From NCBI GenBank assembly GCA_000750105.3, contig JPHH03000034.1, forward strand, positions 248,001-312,000: a stretch of 64,000 bases of DNA, in the 5' to 3' direction. Below are positions 23,049-34,834 of the stretch, piece by piece (position 1 is the stretch's first letter; every line of letters starts with the position of its first letter). This DNA comes from Tolypocladium sp. Sup5 PDA-1 (lineage: Eukaryota > Ascomycota > Sordariomycetes > Hypocreales > Ophiocordycipitaceae). The translations under genes and the position numbers were made by a program. The notes under the pieces were generated by a model. That model saw only the letters and a program-made list of their open reading frames with translations. It did not search any database and was not told the DNA's origin.

Positions 23049-25004
23049 ATGTCGCCGCAACACCTGGAGAAGGATGCCGCCTCGCAGCCAACCGTCGACC
23101 GTGGCTCCGTCCACGCCGACGCCGACCCGGCGCTCGACAAGCAGAACGGCGGCACCATCACCGAGGTGCAGGGTGACGCCAGCTTCTACGAGACCGTCTC
23201 CGCCGCGCCGCTGAATCCGTGGTCCAAGACGAGTCTCCAGCTCTACATGATCCTGCTGGTGGCCGCGCTCAATGCGACGGCCTCGGGCTTCGACGGCGTG
23301 GGTGGCCAGACATCTGCATCGCGGCGCACAGGACGGACCAATACTGACGAAGCACGCAGTCAATCTTTAGCTCCATCAACGCCATGAACCAATACCAGTC
23401 GTACTTTCACCACACGGAGCTTGGTTCCAGCACCGGCATGTAAGTCCGACGTCTGCCATCTCGCCCACCGTCTGGCGCGGCTACTTACACCCTGTGCCCC
23501 CTGCAGCATCTTCATGATCTACACCATCGGAAACATGATTGGGTCGTTGTTCACTGGCCCGATCTGCGACCGCTTCGGCCGCCGTGTTGGCATGATGACC
23601 GGCTCCGTCCTCATCATGATCGGAGCCGCGGTCCAGACTGCGGCGCAGAACGACGGGTACCTCTTGGGCGGCCGGTTTGTCCTCGGCTTCGGCGTCTCCA
23701 TTGGCACGTCGGCGGCGCCCACGTACGCCCTCGAGCTCGCTCCGCCGCAGTGGCGAGCCCGGGTCGTCGGCTACTACAACACCTGTAGGGCTCTTGTCCC
23801 CCTTGAACGCATTCGACGTATGTTCTTACCAGATCGCTGCAGTCTTCTACACCGGGTCCATCCTCGCGACCGGCGTGGCCTACGCCTGCAGCAAGTCGCC
23901 GGGCGAGCTCGCTTTCCGGCTTCCGCTGTCGCTCCAAATCATCCCTCCTTTGATCATCATGACGGGGGCCTTCTTTATACCCGAGTCCCCTCGCTGGCTC
24001 ACCATGTGGGGGAAGAAGGAGAGGGCAGCGGAGATCCTTGCCAAGTACCACGGGGGCGGCGACATTAACCACCCTGTGGTGCAGCTCGAGCTGCGCGAGT
24101 TCGAGAGCAGTATCGAGCTGCAAAAGTCGTCTAGCATCTGGAACTACTGGGCGCTCGTGGATACGCACAATGCCCGATGGCGCTTCACCATGATGGCTTT
24201 CATGTCCGTGTTCGCGCAGCTATCTGGAAACTCGGTCCTGACATACTATCTGCCGTCCATGTATAAGCTGCTCGGGATCCAATCGACTGAACGCCGATTG
24301 CTGCTGACCTTTATGAACTCTATCGTGTCTTGCGCCGGTGCCGTCGCCGGCTCGGCCACGAACGACCGCATCGGCCGACGTACCAAACTGTGGGTCGGCA
24401 GCATCGTCCTCGCCGGCCTGTTCGGTGCTGTCACGGGCATCTCGAGCCAGTTTGAGGGCGATAAGAAGAAGTATGTTAGCGCCAGCCTGTCCAACGGCGG
24501 CGTAGCATTCGTGAGTCAACTGCTTGTCCCCCGAGGCCGCAGCGGCTAATATATGACCACTTTTAGATCTTCCTCTTCGGATGCGCATACTCCTTCGTTT
24601 ACACGCCACTCACGGCAACGTACTGTGCCGAGGTGCTGGCCAACCCAACTCGAGCCAAGGGAATGGGTGTAGTAAGTTATCAAATCGCAGCCTCTGCTTA
24701 GCATCCCGAGCTGACCCTGATGTAGCACGTTATCCTATCCAACTGCGCGAACCTCTATAACACGTATGTGACGGCCATCGCCCTCGACGCCATCGATTGG
24801 CGGTACTACCTCATCTTTGTCGGCCTCAATGTCATATACGGCGCCGTTTGGTATATTTTTGGCGTGGAGACGCGAGGCAGGACGCTGGAAGAAATGGACG
24901 CCGTGTTTGATGCCAAGTTCCCGCCGCGCGCAGCACTGCAGAAGACGGTCATGGTCCGGCAAGGCGACGGACACTTGGAAGGCCTAGATAGGCGAGACGT
25001 GTAG
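23049..25004 (+). CDS. MFS sugar transporter (lactose-permease-like), 552 aa, six exons
   Basis: Exons 23049-23297, 23360-23439, 23507-23784, 23843-24510, 24567-24671 and 24726-25004 (introns 62, 67, 58, 56 and 54 nt). The sum is 1659 nt, 553 codons. Signatures of the sugar-porter family are present: LNATASGFDG then SIFSSINAMNQYQ, GPICDRFGRRVG, GRFVLGFGVSIGTSAAPTY, GYYNTFFYTGSILATG, FIPESPRWL, NDRIGRRTK and CAEVLANPTRAKGMGV. About 12 membrane segments. Known: such proteins carry out proton-coupled uptake of disaccharides or other sugars at the plasma membrane. In exon 4 the AG at 23842 is chosen over the one at 23832, because only it keeps the frame from the T left at the end of exon 3. A polar N-tail of about 60 residues is typical. 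Substrate unknown. Confidence 0.93.
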
Positions 25005-25218
25005 AGCCTGCTCCGACGAGCATCAGCTCTGCACAAAGGGAACATGTAACTAGCGAGTGCCGTTTGGTGTAGGCGCGTAATAGTCAATTGCCTAGATTAA
25101 AGTTCTCTTGAACCCTGCGGCTTTTCGTCTTCTTAAGCAAACCGCCTCGGGCTTCCTGTTATCATCGCAGCCACTCCACCACTGTTCCATTGACCTGATG
25201 ACCACCAGCGACAGGCTT

Positions 25219-26510
25219 TCAACCAGACGGGATACCGTCAAAGGCGAGCGGGTTGATGGTGTTGTAGTACTGGTTCGAAATCATATAACGAGTGCCCATG
25301 TCCTGCATGCGCTTACAGAAAGCCTGGGATGCAGACTTGCCCTTGAGGGCGGCCAAGTATGTGGCAAGACCGGCGGTGTGAGGCATGGCCATGGAGGTAC
25401 CGGTGTTGAAGGCCCTTGGTATTAGTTGGTAACCAAATTATAGAATCGCCAAGTTATAAAATCACTGGGGGAGCTACTGGCAACTTACACTGCGGCCGCC
25501 GGGCCAGAGAGAGTAAACCTGGACGGCAGGGGCCGATGATTTTGACAGAAGGGCCCCAGTTCGACATGTCGTAGTGAGTGTCGTCCCAAGCCGAGCCGCC
25601 GACGGTGCACAAAAACGGTTCCGAGGCGGGCGAGTAGTAAGAGCCTCGGCGTTATCATTGCCAGCAGCGACAGCAACGACGTAGCCATTGTTTACAATGT
25701 TGCAGCGGCGTTGTTGGACGCCTGCGAATACGGGCCGTCCAGCCTCATGTTGATCACAACTCCGTTAGGGCATCTGCGCTTCGGGACGCCTTGGCCACGT
25801 ATTCCATACCGGCAATTATGGTAGAGGTATCGCCCTTGGCCGAGCCGTCAAATGCCTTGATGCCGTAGATTTGGCCTTCTTGGCTACGCCGTAGGACGCG
25901 CTGCCAGTAGTGCCAGCCACGCGGTGCCCATTATAATCATACTACTCGTTTGGAATAAAGGACGCAACTTGCAGGGCGCCGCCTTCGAACTCCGTCACGG
26001 ACCTGGCGCCTGGGCAAAACATACAGGGTGAGAGCCGTCGAGACCGCTGTCGATGACGTAGGCACAAGTCCCCTGACCAGCGCTGCTGTCGTAGACATAC
26101 TCGTTGACGCCGGCCTGCCGGTGCGAGATGCGAGAGAAGCCCCACGGCCGTTTGCTCTGCTTGACATAGGAGCTGGCGGAAATGACCGCATCGTGCTCAA
26201 TGTAGTCAACCTACATGTGACGAAGCCTCTGTCAGTCAAAAGCACAAACGGGGCAGGCCGCAACGAAGCGTACGCCAGCGCGATCCCGCATGGCCTTGAG
26301 GGGCTTTGTGTCCACCCTGGTGGCAAAGCCCTTGACGATTTCCTTGAAGACGTGGTCGGCCTGGTTGCCATTCAGGAGGTTCATAACATCGTTGAGGATG
26401 GAGAGAGAGCTGTTCGGCTTGAACTTGGCAATGTACTTGTCCTCGATGGTGGCATTGGCTCCGTGCGGGAGGAGAAGGGGAGCCGGCTCGTCGCGCCTAT
26501 CAGATGAGGC
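25219..26510 (-). pseudogene. Subtilisin-like serine protease (S8A, proteinase-K type), multiply disrupted
   Basis: The minus strand carries, in order, an I9 propeptide (LLLPHGANATIEDKYI, DHVFKEIVKGFATRVD), a good intron ending in ATGTAG before VDYIEHDAVISA, the Asp block (GTCAYVIDSGLDGSHP), a shortened His block (GHRVAGTTGS for the usual GHGTHVAGT), VNNGYVVAVAAGNDNAE, CTVGGSAWDDTHYD and the Ser block NTGTSMAMPHTAGLATY, ending IPSG at 25219. These lie in different frames. There is an in-frame TAG before the His block, a 6-nt loss in it, and at least five small frameshifts between 25950 and 25500. The signal peptide is not found. Known: such enzymes are secreted and degrade host cuticle or other proteins. 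Here no product is possible. The damage is mainly small deletions, unlike RIP. Confidence 0.88.
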
Positions 26511-27252
26511 TGACCTCGTTTTGTCGACAGCTCAGAGGAAGGACGAAATCGTCTGCAAATTGCTGTACCGAGATGTATGGGCCATTGTTTGTGTGGCAGT
26601 AGACTACGGCATCGCTCTTCGTCAACTCCACGAATTTGGGGGCGTGGATTTGGGACTGGGAGGATGTCAACGTGGGGCATGGCCAGGTAAGAAAAGGAAA
26701 CTGACAGAAAACGGAACAAGCTTCAGTCTATCTTTTTGGAGGACTTTTACGGAACGCAGAAGGATGATTGGTCATTCATAGTTAGTTGCCTGAGCCAGGG
26801 GGCTGCAGTCGGACTTGGAAGTGGTGTTTGGATGTATTTGGTAAAAGTTCGCAATCAGCGAGGGCTACGCCGAGTTACAGTTCGTCCGGACAACTGTTTG
26901 TATATGATTTATGGCCGGTCTGCCGAGGACCTCGTGAGTCATCGGCGAATGTGTTTCCTCTCCGCAGTGGTTTGATCCGGCTAGTTAGGGACACCTGCAA
27001 TGACTAACAGCTGTGTATCACAAGCGGCGGCGTTGATGAATGAGTGAACCGGTTGTCACTTTGACCACGTGCAGTTAAGGGAATGGAAACCAGATTTGAT
27101 CACAGTTCAACACCCCAGCTACTCGCACGATTGCGTGACTAGAGCATCTCGTGTCCACGCGTCATTCAAACCCTACGAACCGCAACTAATTGCCCATACC
27201 CACACCGCTAAAGGCGGATGACTCAAGTATTTACAATGTAGGAGCCAACAAT
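26511..27252. other. Intergenic between the subtilisin remnant and deuterolysin
   Basis: No gene recognised. The lost 5' end of the subtilisin gene should have been here but could not be found. Confidence 0.5.
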
Positions 27253-28358
27253 CTAGCAGTTGAGGTTGATGGCGTTCGAGTACAAGGCGTAGGTATCCGC
27301 GTTGTTCAGGGCGTCGGCAGCAGAGAGCTTGATGGCGTTGTTGTAGCCGTAACCGAGATCGTCTGTGCCCTTGATTTCGGTCAGGTGGGTGCACTCGTGG
27401 ACGTTTGTGGTTGCCTTGTCCTGCTGGTGGCAAGAGGAGGCGAGATCTGGCAGATCCGAAAAGTAGAGATCGCAGTAGGCCATGTAGCTCTGGCTGGGCA
27501 GCGTGTATGCGAGGACGCCAGACTGGCAGCCGTTGTCGACATCAGTGCAGTAGTACTTTGAGACACCAGAGTCAGTAGAGCCGCACTCGGATGCAACCTT
27601 GCCGAAGACGTCGGCGATGGTGTTTCTCGTGCCGCTGTCCGAGGCCTTGAAGTACTCTTCAAGCTTGTCCGCAGAGCCGGACGACGCAGCCTTCTGAGCC
27701 GCAGAAGCGAGCTGCTGGCAGTTCTTGAGCGCGGTCTGCGTAACGGAGAGCTTGTCCCCAGTGCAGTCACTCTGGAGCTGGGTCCGCCTGCTGTTCTGGT
27801 GGAAGGCACCAAGCATGGAAGCGGCTTCGGCACCGTTGACTTGTGCTTCAAGCTTGTTTGACTCGAAGGGAGCAGAGCCAATGAGCTTGTTGTCTCCCTC
27901 ATTGGCGAACTGAAGAGCGCCGCTGGCATGGATGTTGTACTTGCCGCCCGCGGAGAGATCGTGGACCTCTCCTACGTTGAAGGTAACCTCTATGGACTTT
28001 CCGGCAGGAATATGCTGGAACGCATCATCCTTGAGGTTGCGCGTAGTGATGCGCTGACGGATGCCGTGGAAGGAGACCTTTTGACCTACTGACAGATATT
28101 AGCACGAGGCTATGGAATCAATGAGATAATGACATTTGCTAGCGTACCTTGGCTGGTGACCTTGACCTTTTGAATAGCAGAGCTATCCAGGATGGTGCCA
28201 GTCTTGAAAATCTTGAGGTTATTCTTCCCATGGTTGGTAATCGTTGCTTTGACCGCGGAGTTGCCAGTCATCTCAAGCTGGATGTCGAGAGGCGTAGGCG
28301 CAGATGGAGCCGCTGCTGCGACAGACGCAAGAGCTGCGAGGCCGGCAAGGAACTTCAT
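27253..28358 (-). CDS. Deuterolysin / neutral protease 2 (metalloprotease M35), 347 aa
   Basis: Two exons, 28358-28148 and 28085-27253, with an intron of 62 nt (GTACGC...CAGTAG). Total 348 codons. The ATG at 28358 starts a signal peptide, MKFLAGLAALASVAAAAP; the longer reading would start at a GTG. A propeptide of about 160 residues follows. The catalytic domain begins near DCTGDKLSVTQTALKNCQQL. The zinc motif HECTHL and the downstream Asp-containing GTDDLGYGY form the aspzincin site. The domain ends SNAINLNC. Known: secreted zinc endopeptidases acting on basic proteins, active at neutral pH. Cysteines match the family's disulfides. The gene is intact, next to a dead subtilisin gene on the same strand. 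Confidence 0.94.
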
Positions 28359-28483
28359 GGTGAAAGAGCTCGTTGAAGAGGTCACAAGAGAGACTTAAAG
28401 CTGGTGGCAAGACTTGGATGCTGCTGAGAGGAGCGTTATTCTTGGTGAGTGGAACAACAACGACGAAGGCGAGGTCAACGGCA

Positions 28484-28490
28484 TCTTATA
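28484..28490 (-). promoter_or_regulatory. TATA-like element of the deuterolysin gene
   Basis: On the minus strand TATAAGA lies 126 nt before the start codon. Confidence 0.4.
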
Positions 28491-30988
28491 CTGGCGAGGA
28501 AGAGAACTCCATGCTGCGACGGTTGCCCAAAGCCTCAACAATAACATGTGTCTGGCCAATAAGGTGGGAGGTTTATCGACGGTGACATTGCCCGTGCCGA
28601 TCTGTGGGGTGGTTGGAAGCTTGGGTAAGCTACTCCGTATGGCTGAATCCTTGGAAACTAGGGAATCGATGCAACTTGCCAAATATCGCAAGACTCCGTT
28701 GCATCCACCAAGCCCCGGGGTTACCCTCGGCCGGATAGCCAATTTGCGTGAACTCTGTAAAGGACAATCTGTAACTCTGAGAATGTCAATGCAGGCCTCA
28801 TGATCTAATGTCCTTTGTATGGCTTTGGATTACAACCTCTAACGAATTTTCCAATTCAACTGGCTCTGCTGTTGGAGCTGGCATTCCCAGCCTCCGGGAA
28901 CAATGCATAGCACGAGGCGTCCGCGATTAAGCCTCAAGATGCCCACGACAACTAAAGCTTTACCACGCGGCAAAGGTGATAATCGTCCGATGGATCGTTG
29001 ACGGTATAGAGCCCTGGCAGCAACCCTCGGCTGCCAGTTACCGCATTCAGGAGGTGGTGAGCTGCGTAGGGAGTTAATAACAAAGGCGCCTTCCAAACAA
29101 GTGAATAGAAAAGGCCCCCCGCACGGATAACTCGGATTAGCTAGTGTCCACATTATCCATAGGATGGCCGCCAACAAGGACCATCGGCCATTCCCGACAC
29201 CATGAGATTGCTCAACTGGAAAGTGGTTCCGAGGCCAACCCGCGCAGGCAGTTACCGAAACGCCACGTTCCTAACCCGAACAGCGTGTTTATTAAAAGCA
29301 TACCTATAACTCTAATGAGTGCATGACTGGCTGGCTTTGTCAGTCTCCAAACCTGGCTTTACGTGTCAGCACGGAGGAGACAAACTCGGCCGCGAGTCGC
29401 GCAACCGCCTCCATCCTGTCTGTGGAATTGCACAGGAGCTGAGGGCAGCAGAATTGGCTGGCTGGTTCCTTGGTGCCACAAAAAAAAACCAGTATGCTTG
29501 ATACGAAGGTTGTTCCATTGTTCTACCCTGACCGCTGATCAGGGATGGAGCGAAGCGAAGCGACGTGCGCCCCTGGGGGGAACGATGGAGCTTCCCGAAA
29601 CATCGATAAACGATGATCTCCTATAGCGGATTCATACCCTGGGCCTGGCGATCTTGGGCTGCCGACAGGCAGACGTCGCATGTGAAGGCGACGATCAGTG
29701 AGCGCCGTCGCCGTGGGGCAGCCAATCGGCCGAAAGCTGACCTCTTATCTGGTTGCATGAAGGAACGGCCCCGCGCCGCCGTCTCAGGAAGAGTGCAAGT
29801 TGCAAGAGAGTTGGAACACAGTAAACTTGCAACAAAAACTTCGGTATGGGCTGCCGGGGCATGTCGCCAGGTTGACGCGTCGTCCAGCCACATTATCAGA
29901 CGAGGCAAATGTTCAGCAAAGCCGATGCCAAGAGACGATTGCATGACAACTGCCGGGTGGCCGTTACGGCGCCGAGAAACACGGGGAATCCCTGGCCGAA
30001 GTGCCATCATGCACGTCGCCAATCCCCCGATTCGTCGCTACGCACCAAGACGTTCACGTATTAGCGCCAGGGGTTCTGAATTGCTGCCGACGCCCAACGC
30101 AGTCACAAAGACGCTACTCGTACTTGACCTTCCCCTCCTGTACTCGTAAGCATCCCGTGGCCTACCCATCCTGCTAGGCAACATCGTGGCTGAGTTGGAA
30201 CGAGTACTTTTGCGACGCGGTCATATGCAGAGCCAAGCAAGCCTGCAACTACACTGATAAACATTGTTGCAAAATGAGTGGCGCGCTTGCCAAAAACTGC
30301 ACAATCCAGCGTCTGCTTCCCCTCACTCAAGAAAGACGTGCATATATTATAATGCTGACTCCTCAAAGCGGGCGGAATAAGACAGTCAATGTTGCCGAAG
30401 CAGCTCAGGTGTATCCATGGCTCATTCAGCATATCGGTAAGGCAGCCCTCGGCAACGGCGCGACCTATACCGAGACAGTGTTGCAGCCGAGCATCTCGGC
30501 CACTACCTGGTACTAACTAAACCACGCCGCATCCGTCACAACAAGTGCATGCCCGATCTCCCGCCTAACTGGGTTCATCGCGTTGCAAAAATCTCGCTGC
30601 AGAAATCTCAACCTAGTTGTATCTGCCGAGCAGCACTTCAACCCTTCTCCTAGAGACACGTTATCTCATATTGCCATCCCATTGAGCTCTTGCTAGGAGA
30701 GGAAGGCTTTCGCGCCTTGTACATCAACGTTGATATCGCAACTGTGTCGATACAAACACGATGCTAGCTAGGATGCTGTCTAAATATGACGCGGCCTTTA
30801 TATCCATGCACGAACCGCGTTGTGCGCATCTTGAGCGTATCCATGGAGTTGTGTCATGTTCTGTACCCCACGGCTACCCAAGCGATGGCGGTAATTGTGC
30901 ATCGCCGGATAACGTGTTCATGTGCCAGTGCAGCGTTTGTTTGGTCTAACTGTGCCTTCCCTCAGTCTAGCTGAATAAGTGAGACTCA
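28491..30988. other. Intergenic, about 2.5 kb
   Basis: No supported gene; one TACTCCGTA motif at 28631-28639. Short frames show no family resemblance. Confidence 0.55.
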
Positions 30989-32137
30989 TCATGCGTTTGG
31001 ATACGCGGGAAAGTCCCAACTCACGCTCTCCTTCCGTAACTGATGGTCCAGACCCTCCGCCCCTGCGTTCATGTACATAAACTTGGTAAACGGGACAGTG
31101 GCATGGTACAAGAATGGAATCCCCGACGGGATAAAAGCCACGTCGCCCTGGAGTAGTGATGCCGTCTCGTAACCCTTCACGGAAAGAACGAGCTGTCCAT
31201 CCTCCATCTGCAAGGCAAAGTGATGCGGCAGGGTGGCTGTCGAGGAGGACTGGTTGTGCAACTTCGGTGACATGATGATGGTGCCCATGCTAAAGTTGCC
31301 TCCTGTTGCCTGCTCCGGGGTGGCCAGAGGCTGGATCACCTTGTAGCCATCCTCAGAGTTGAGATACCCAGGGCCATAGTCCTTGGCAACAAAGTACGGT
31401 TCGGTTGGGTCGTTTGGCAGCGCATTAGCTCCGTTGTGCCACTTCAGACTCTCGTCGCCGGCCGTTCCATTCACAAAGTTCCGGCGTGGGATGTACAATT
31501 CCTCGGGAGCGGCGTAGAGGTCCAGCCCGGCCAACAAAACGTCCAGCTCTGGCGTCATCGGCCCGAACGGCTGCTCGTCTGCGGGAATGGCAAGGTACGG
31601 CGAGCTGATGGTGCTGGTTTCAAATTCGCCGAGGCTGAACACATCAAATAGGTGCTCGAAGCCGCCGGGGTGGAAGACGTGCGTGAGCTGGGTGTCGGGA
31701 TCAATCAGCTGGAAAGTGTGGATGGTGCCAGGTGGGATGTTGCCATAATCGCCGAGCGTTGCCACCCGTGCTTCGTCTGTTGCATTTGTGGAGTTCTTTT
31801 GACCCCAGAGTTCAACGCGACCCCGGGCACAGTAAAAGTGCTTGTGAGTCAGACGGTGCGTGTGAGGACGCGCCGATGCCCAGCCAGAGTCCTTTCCATT
31901 GTGCTGGACAAGGGAGAAGGCACCTCCAGAGGAGTTTCCAGTGATAGAAAAGCGAATGATTTGCGACGAGGTCAACTTGATCGCGCGTCCTCTGTACTTG
32001 GGCAGCACGTACGGCTGTACGAAGTCAGGAGCCACGTCAACGACGATGCTTTCGCTGTTTCCGGGATATGTTGTCGATGCGGTCGTGGTTGTAATTGCGG
32101 CGGAGAGCATCCACGCAAGAAACTGCGCCGTCTTCAT
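30989..32137 (-). CDS. Secreted bicupin, quercetin 2,3-dioxygenase-like, 382 aa
   Basis: A single intact exon. Signal peptide MKTAQFLAWMLSAAITTTTA. The first cupin holds PHTHRLTHKHFYCARGRVEL (residues 91-110) and IPPGTIHTFQLIDPDTQL (His140). The second holds LPHHFALQMEDGQLVLSV and FIPSGIPFLYHA. The layout, including FHPGGFEHLF, matches fungal quercetinases, which use a copper site to cleave flavonols, releasing carbon monoxide. In those enzymes the motif is H-x-H-x4-E. Here the Glu position is Lys99 (codon AAG), flanked by His98 and His100, so the metal site is altered and the activity may differ. Several N-glycosylation sequons fit secretion. A TATTTAA element lies 123 nt upstream. Confidence 0.88.
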   Translation of the reverse strand: MKTAQFLAWMLSAAITTTTASTTYPGNSESIVVDVAPDFVQPYVLPKYRGRAIKLTSSQIIRFSITGNSSGGAFSLVQHNGKDSGWASARPHTHRLTHKHFYCARGRVELWGQKNSTNATDEARVATLGDYGNIPPGTIHTFQLIDPDTQLTHVFHPGGFEHLFDVFSLGEFETSTISSPYLAIPADEQPFGPMTPELDVLLAGLDLYAAPEELYIPRRNFVNGTAGDESLKWHNGANALPNDPTEPYFVAKDYGPGYLNSEDGYKVIQPLATPEQATGGNFSMGTIIMSPKLHNQSSSTATLPHHFALQMEDGQLVLSVKGYETASLLQGDVAFIPSGIPFLYHATVPFTKFMYMNAGAEGLDHQLRKESVSWDFPAYPNA

Positions 32138-32259
32138 GATGTTCAGTCGAGGGTGATGGGTAGTGACAAGGGGACTTGTGGAGATGACCTCGATTGACTT
32201 AGTAACTGACGATGAAGGAGAAAAACAAAGGGTGAAGAGGGCTGCCGCAGCACCTTGAG

Positions 32260-32266
32260 CTTAAAT
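32260..32266 (-). promoter_or_regulatory. TATA-like element of the cupin gene
   Basis: On the minus strand TATTTAA lies 123 nt before the ATG at 32137. Confidence 0.4.
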
Positions 32267-34520
32267 ACCAGAGACGGTGCAGTGAATCTCTCAGCAAAGC
32301 TGCAGCAGTGAATACCGCGACATCCAGCCCAGAATAAGCAGGATGGGGCCGAGGGCAGCGGTGAGAACTTCGTGCCTTGGGGGTGGGATGAGTGACGGTG
32401 CAACCCACAGCTAATTGGTAAGCTGGAAGATAGAAGGAACACTGTTGTGGAGCGTGGTGCCCGAGAGTTGTATACTCGTAGTTCTTGTTGGTGCCGTGGA
32501 CTTTGCACTACGGAGTCGGACGACAGTTCCCTGTAGAGCCTTGGCACTTTATCTTGACTGGCATGACTTTCTCCATCAGCCCGTCCATTCGAATCGCGTA
32601 CCCTAGGAACTAGTAGTAGTCATTACGTACTGCGAATATAGTGTAGCATCCTGAGCCAGAAGCATACAACTTACTCCGTAGGCGCCTTCCGTTCAAAGCC
32701 AATTATAATCTCACCGCATTAACAGTACTGGCACTTCTCGAAGCACTCAACACACTACGCCATCGCTCAGCGTTGGAATTCTTAGTGGCAACCCCCGGCG
32801 AGGACTGGACTTGCTCGACACATGCAAGCAATGGCACCATGTTAACTCGGGCCGCAAGAGTTTGACGCCAGGCGCTGGGGTCCTGGATAAGCTTATCACA
32901 AGCACATTGGCCATTTCATCAATACCCCGGCCTAGCTGCCCTGGCTGTCAATGCCAATTAATTACAAAGTCCAAGCCCCTGGAATTTGTAACTGTGGTAG
33001 TCCTTCGCGGTAGTATAATCAGCAACTTGCCAAATGCGTGCTACTAGCTCTAATCGTAACCCATCATCACCGCGCTAGATTGAATAGACTGTAGCCCCCG
33101 CGCCTCAGATTACATGAGAGTAGCGACGCTAATGACCGCACTATAGAGTATCATGTGGGAACGGGCTCATCCAAGCAAGTCATGGATGGGGACCTGAGGC
33201 AGCAAGGGGACGAGCAGCCAAGGTTCAAGGCGATGGCCACATGGCGAGATCATAGATATCTTTAGGATGAACAGACCAGCTCGCAAACGCATAGAGACAG
33301 CAAATTACCACCTGAATATAGGACATGAGATAAGGAGCAATGCGTATTCTTTTCAGACGGGCTCATCCAACTCGGAGCCAAACCTCATTTCAAAATATTG
33401 GACAGCCATAGTAATACGTTTAAACCTGTCAATAAAGTTGCACTCCGTTGACCCCATAATCACAAGATGGACTCATCAAAGCCTCGGCACGTGTTGCTCG
33501 TGATTGATTGCAAATCGCTGCCATATTGTAATGAAGCTCTCATACGCCGTCCAAAGAGTTGACCGTCTCGGAAACGGGATTTGAGTTTGGCCTGTCGTGG
33601 ACCTGTGGAGCGAAGAAGTCGTCGGTTGCAAGCTTTATCTTTTCGTCGATCTATACAATGAATCCTCCTTAGTTTCTAACCACCACGGTCTCCGGGTATC
33701 TGGCTGCATCCGCGTAGAATTGTTCCCAAATAGACAGCACGACGGCCGAGCTTGGGATTTCCATTGTGTGGTTCCTTGTCGCCATAGCGCCGATCGTCAA
33801 CCGAGAGAGTAGCGGTGGAATCGATCCTAAGCCGGATCTGTCAGCCGTGGTGCACAGAGAATTGCGCTGTATGTGAGTGCAATAGAGAGCAAGCTCACTC
33901 CACGTGCTGCCAGGAAGTAGGCCAGGAGGAGAATTCTTGACACGTCATCTCAGTTCGGGGCACCGAGAGACTCGGCAGAGGCGAACCGCAAATTATATCA
34001 GTACTAGTGTAAAAGAGGTTGAGTTAAATGGGCAAGAGGGGCGAAGACGGTGTGGCTACGGGTGCTTTCTTAAGCTTCCGCTCCCGGTTGCTGTTGCTCG
34101 AGCCGGGCATGGACCCCGGTCTGTTGAGTCCACCAGGCTACCTGTAATCAAGTTTTTCTTGGCTTTCCTCACATTTGGGCCTGATTATGAGGCCAAATTG
34201 CAGCGACGGTACGATTCAGTGGTGCATCATTGGCCCAATGAACAACCATCGGCCACGCCCGGCGAGGAATGGGAGCAGCAAGTCCCAAATAGCATACAAA
34301 GGTCGAGATGCCGGCCCCCATGCGGCCATTCCTCGTGACAATACCAGTAGCATTGGATCCTAACCTGCATCCTTGCAATAGCCCCTTCCACCATACTGTC
34401 ATGTGAATTCACTGGCGACGATAACTGACCAGCCTATAGAAATTCCACAACTGCACAGTTAATCGTTAGACACCCAGTTACAGATGGAGGATCGCCTCAC
34501 CTACTCACACTGGGGATATC
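32267..34520. other. Intergenic, about 2.3 kb
   Basis: No supported gene. One TACTCCGTA motif lies at 32672-32680. A short minus-strand string with DDFFAP near 33620 was considered and dropped. Confidence 0.55.
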
Positions 34521-34769
34521 TTATGGTACAATTATGCCTGGGCAGACGCACCGAGGATTGTCGTCCGTGTTACTGCAGCAGCCAGATCGGAACGTGCCGC
34601 ATATGGCTGAGAGCTGCCACCTTTTCTGAGAATCACAGACGAGGATGGCATCGCCAATGTCGCCTGTGCTGCCGCATTTGTACTTTCCAGGGATAACACA
34701 TTGGCCTAAGTCTCTGAGCACAGAGGATGCGAGGAGGGAGACGAACAGCGGCAGCGTTGAGAATCGCAT
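34521..34769 (-). CDS. Small secreted cysteine-rich protein, 82 aa
   Basis: A single exon with a true ATG at 34769. The N-terminus MRFSTLPLFVSLLASSVL is signal-peptide-like, with cleavage expected near GQ. The mature part has about 58 residues and eight cysteines, including an adjacent pair: CVIPGKYKC, VCDSQKRWQ, ICGTFRSGCC and RCVCPG. An even number of cysteines with a CC pair is typical of disulfide-locked fungal secreted proteins (effector or hydrophobin-like sizes). It lacks the long hydrophobic loops and spacing of a hydrophobin. I do not recognise a named family. A TATA-like element 59 nt upstream supports a real gene. Role in host interaction or antagonism is only a guess. Confidence 0.7.
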   Translation of the reverse strand: MRFSTLPLFVSLLASSVLRDLGQCVIPGKYKCGSTGDIGDAILVCDSQKRWQLSAICGTFRSGCCSNTDDNPRCVCPGIIVP

Positions 34770-34827
34770 GGTGATCTTGTCGAATGATGAAAGAGCGACT
34801 TGTGACAGATCAAGCCAAAGGGTTTGC

Positions 34828-34834
34828 TATTTAT
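34828..34834 (-). promoter_or_regulatory. TATA-like element of the 82-aa secreted protein gene
   Basis: ATAAATA on the minus strand, 59 nt before the ATG at 34769. Confidence 0.4.

Noticed and set aside
26028..26507. 159-aa plus-strand frame
   Set aside because: Antisense to the subtilisin remnant, whose propeptide and Asp block explain the sequence.
33555..33655. Minus-strand string containing ATDDFFAP, reminiscent of allantoicase
   Set aside because: Only about 30 residues and no neighbouring blocks of that enzyme; too short to call a remnant.
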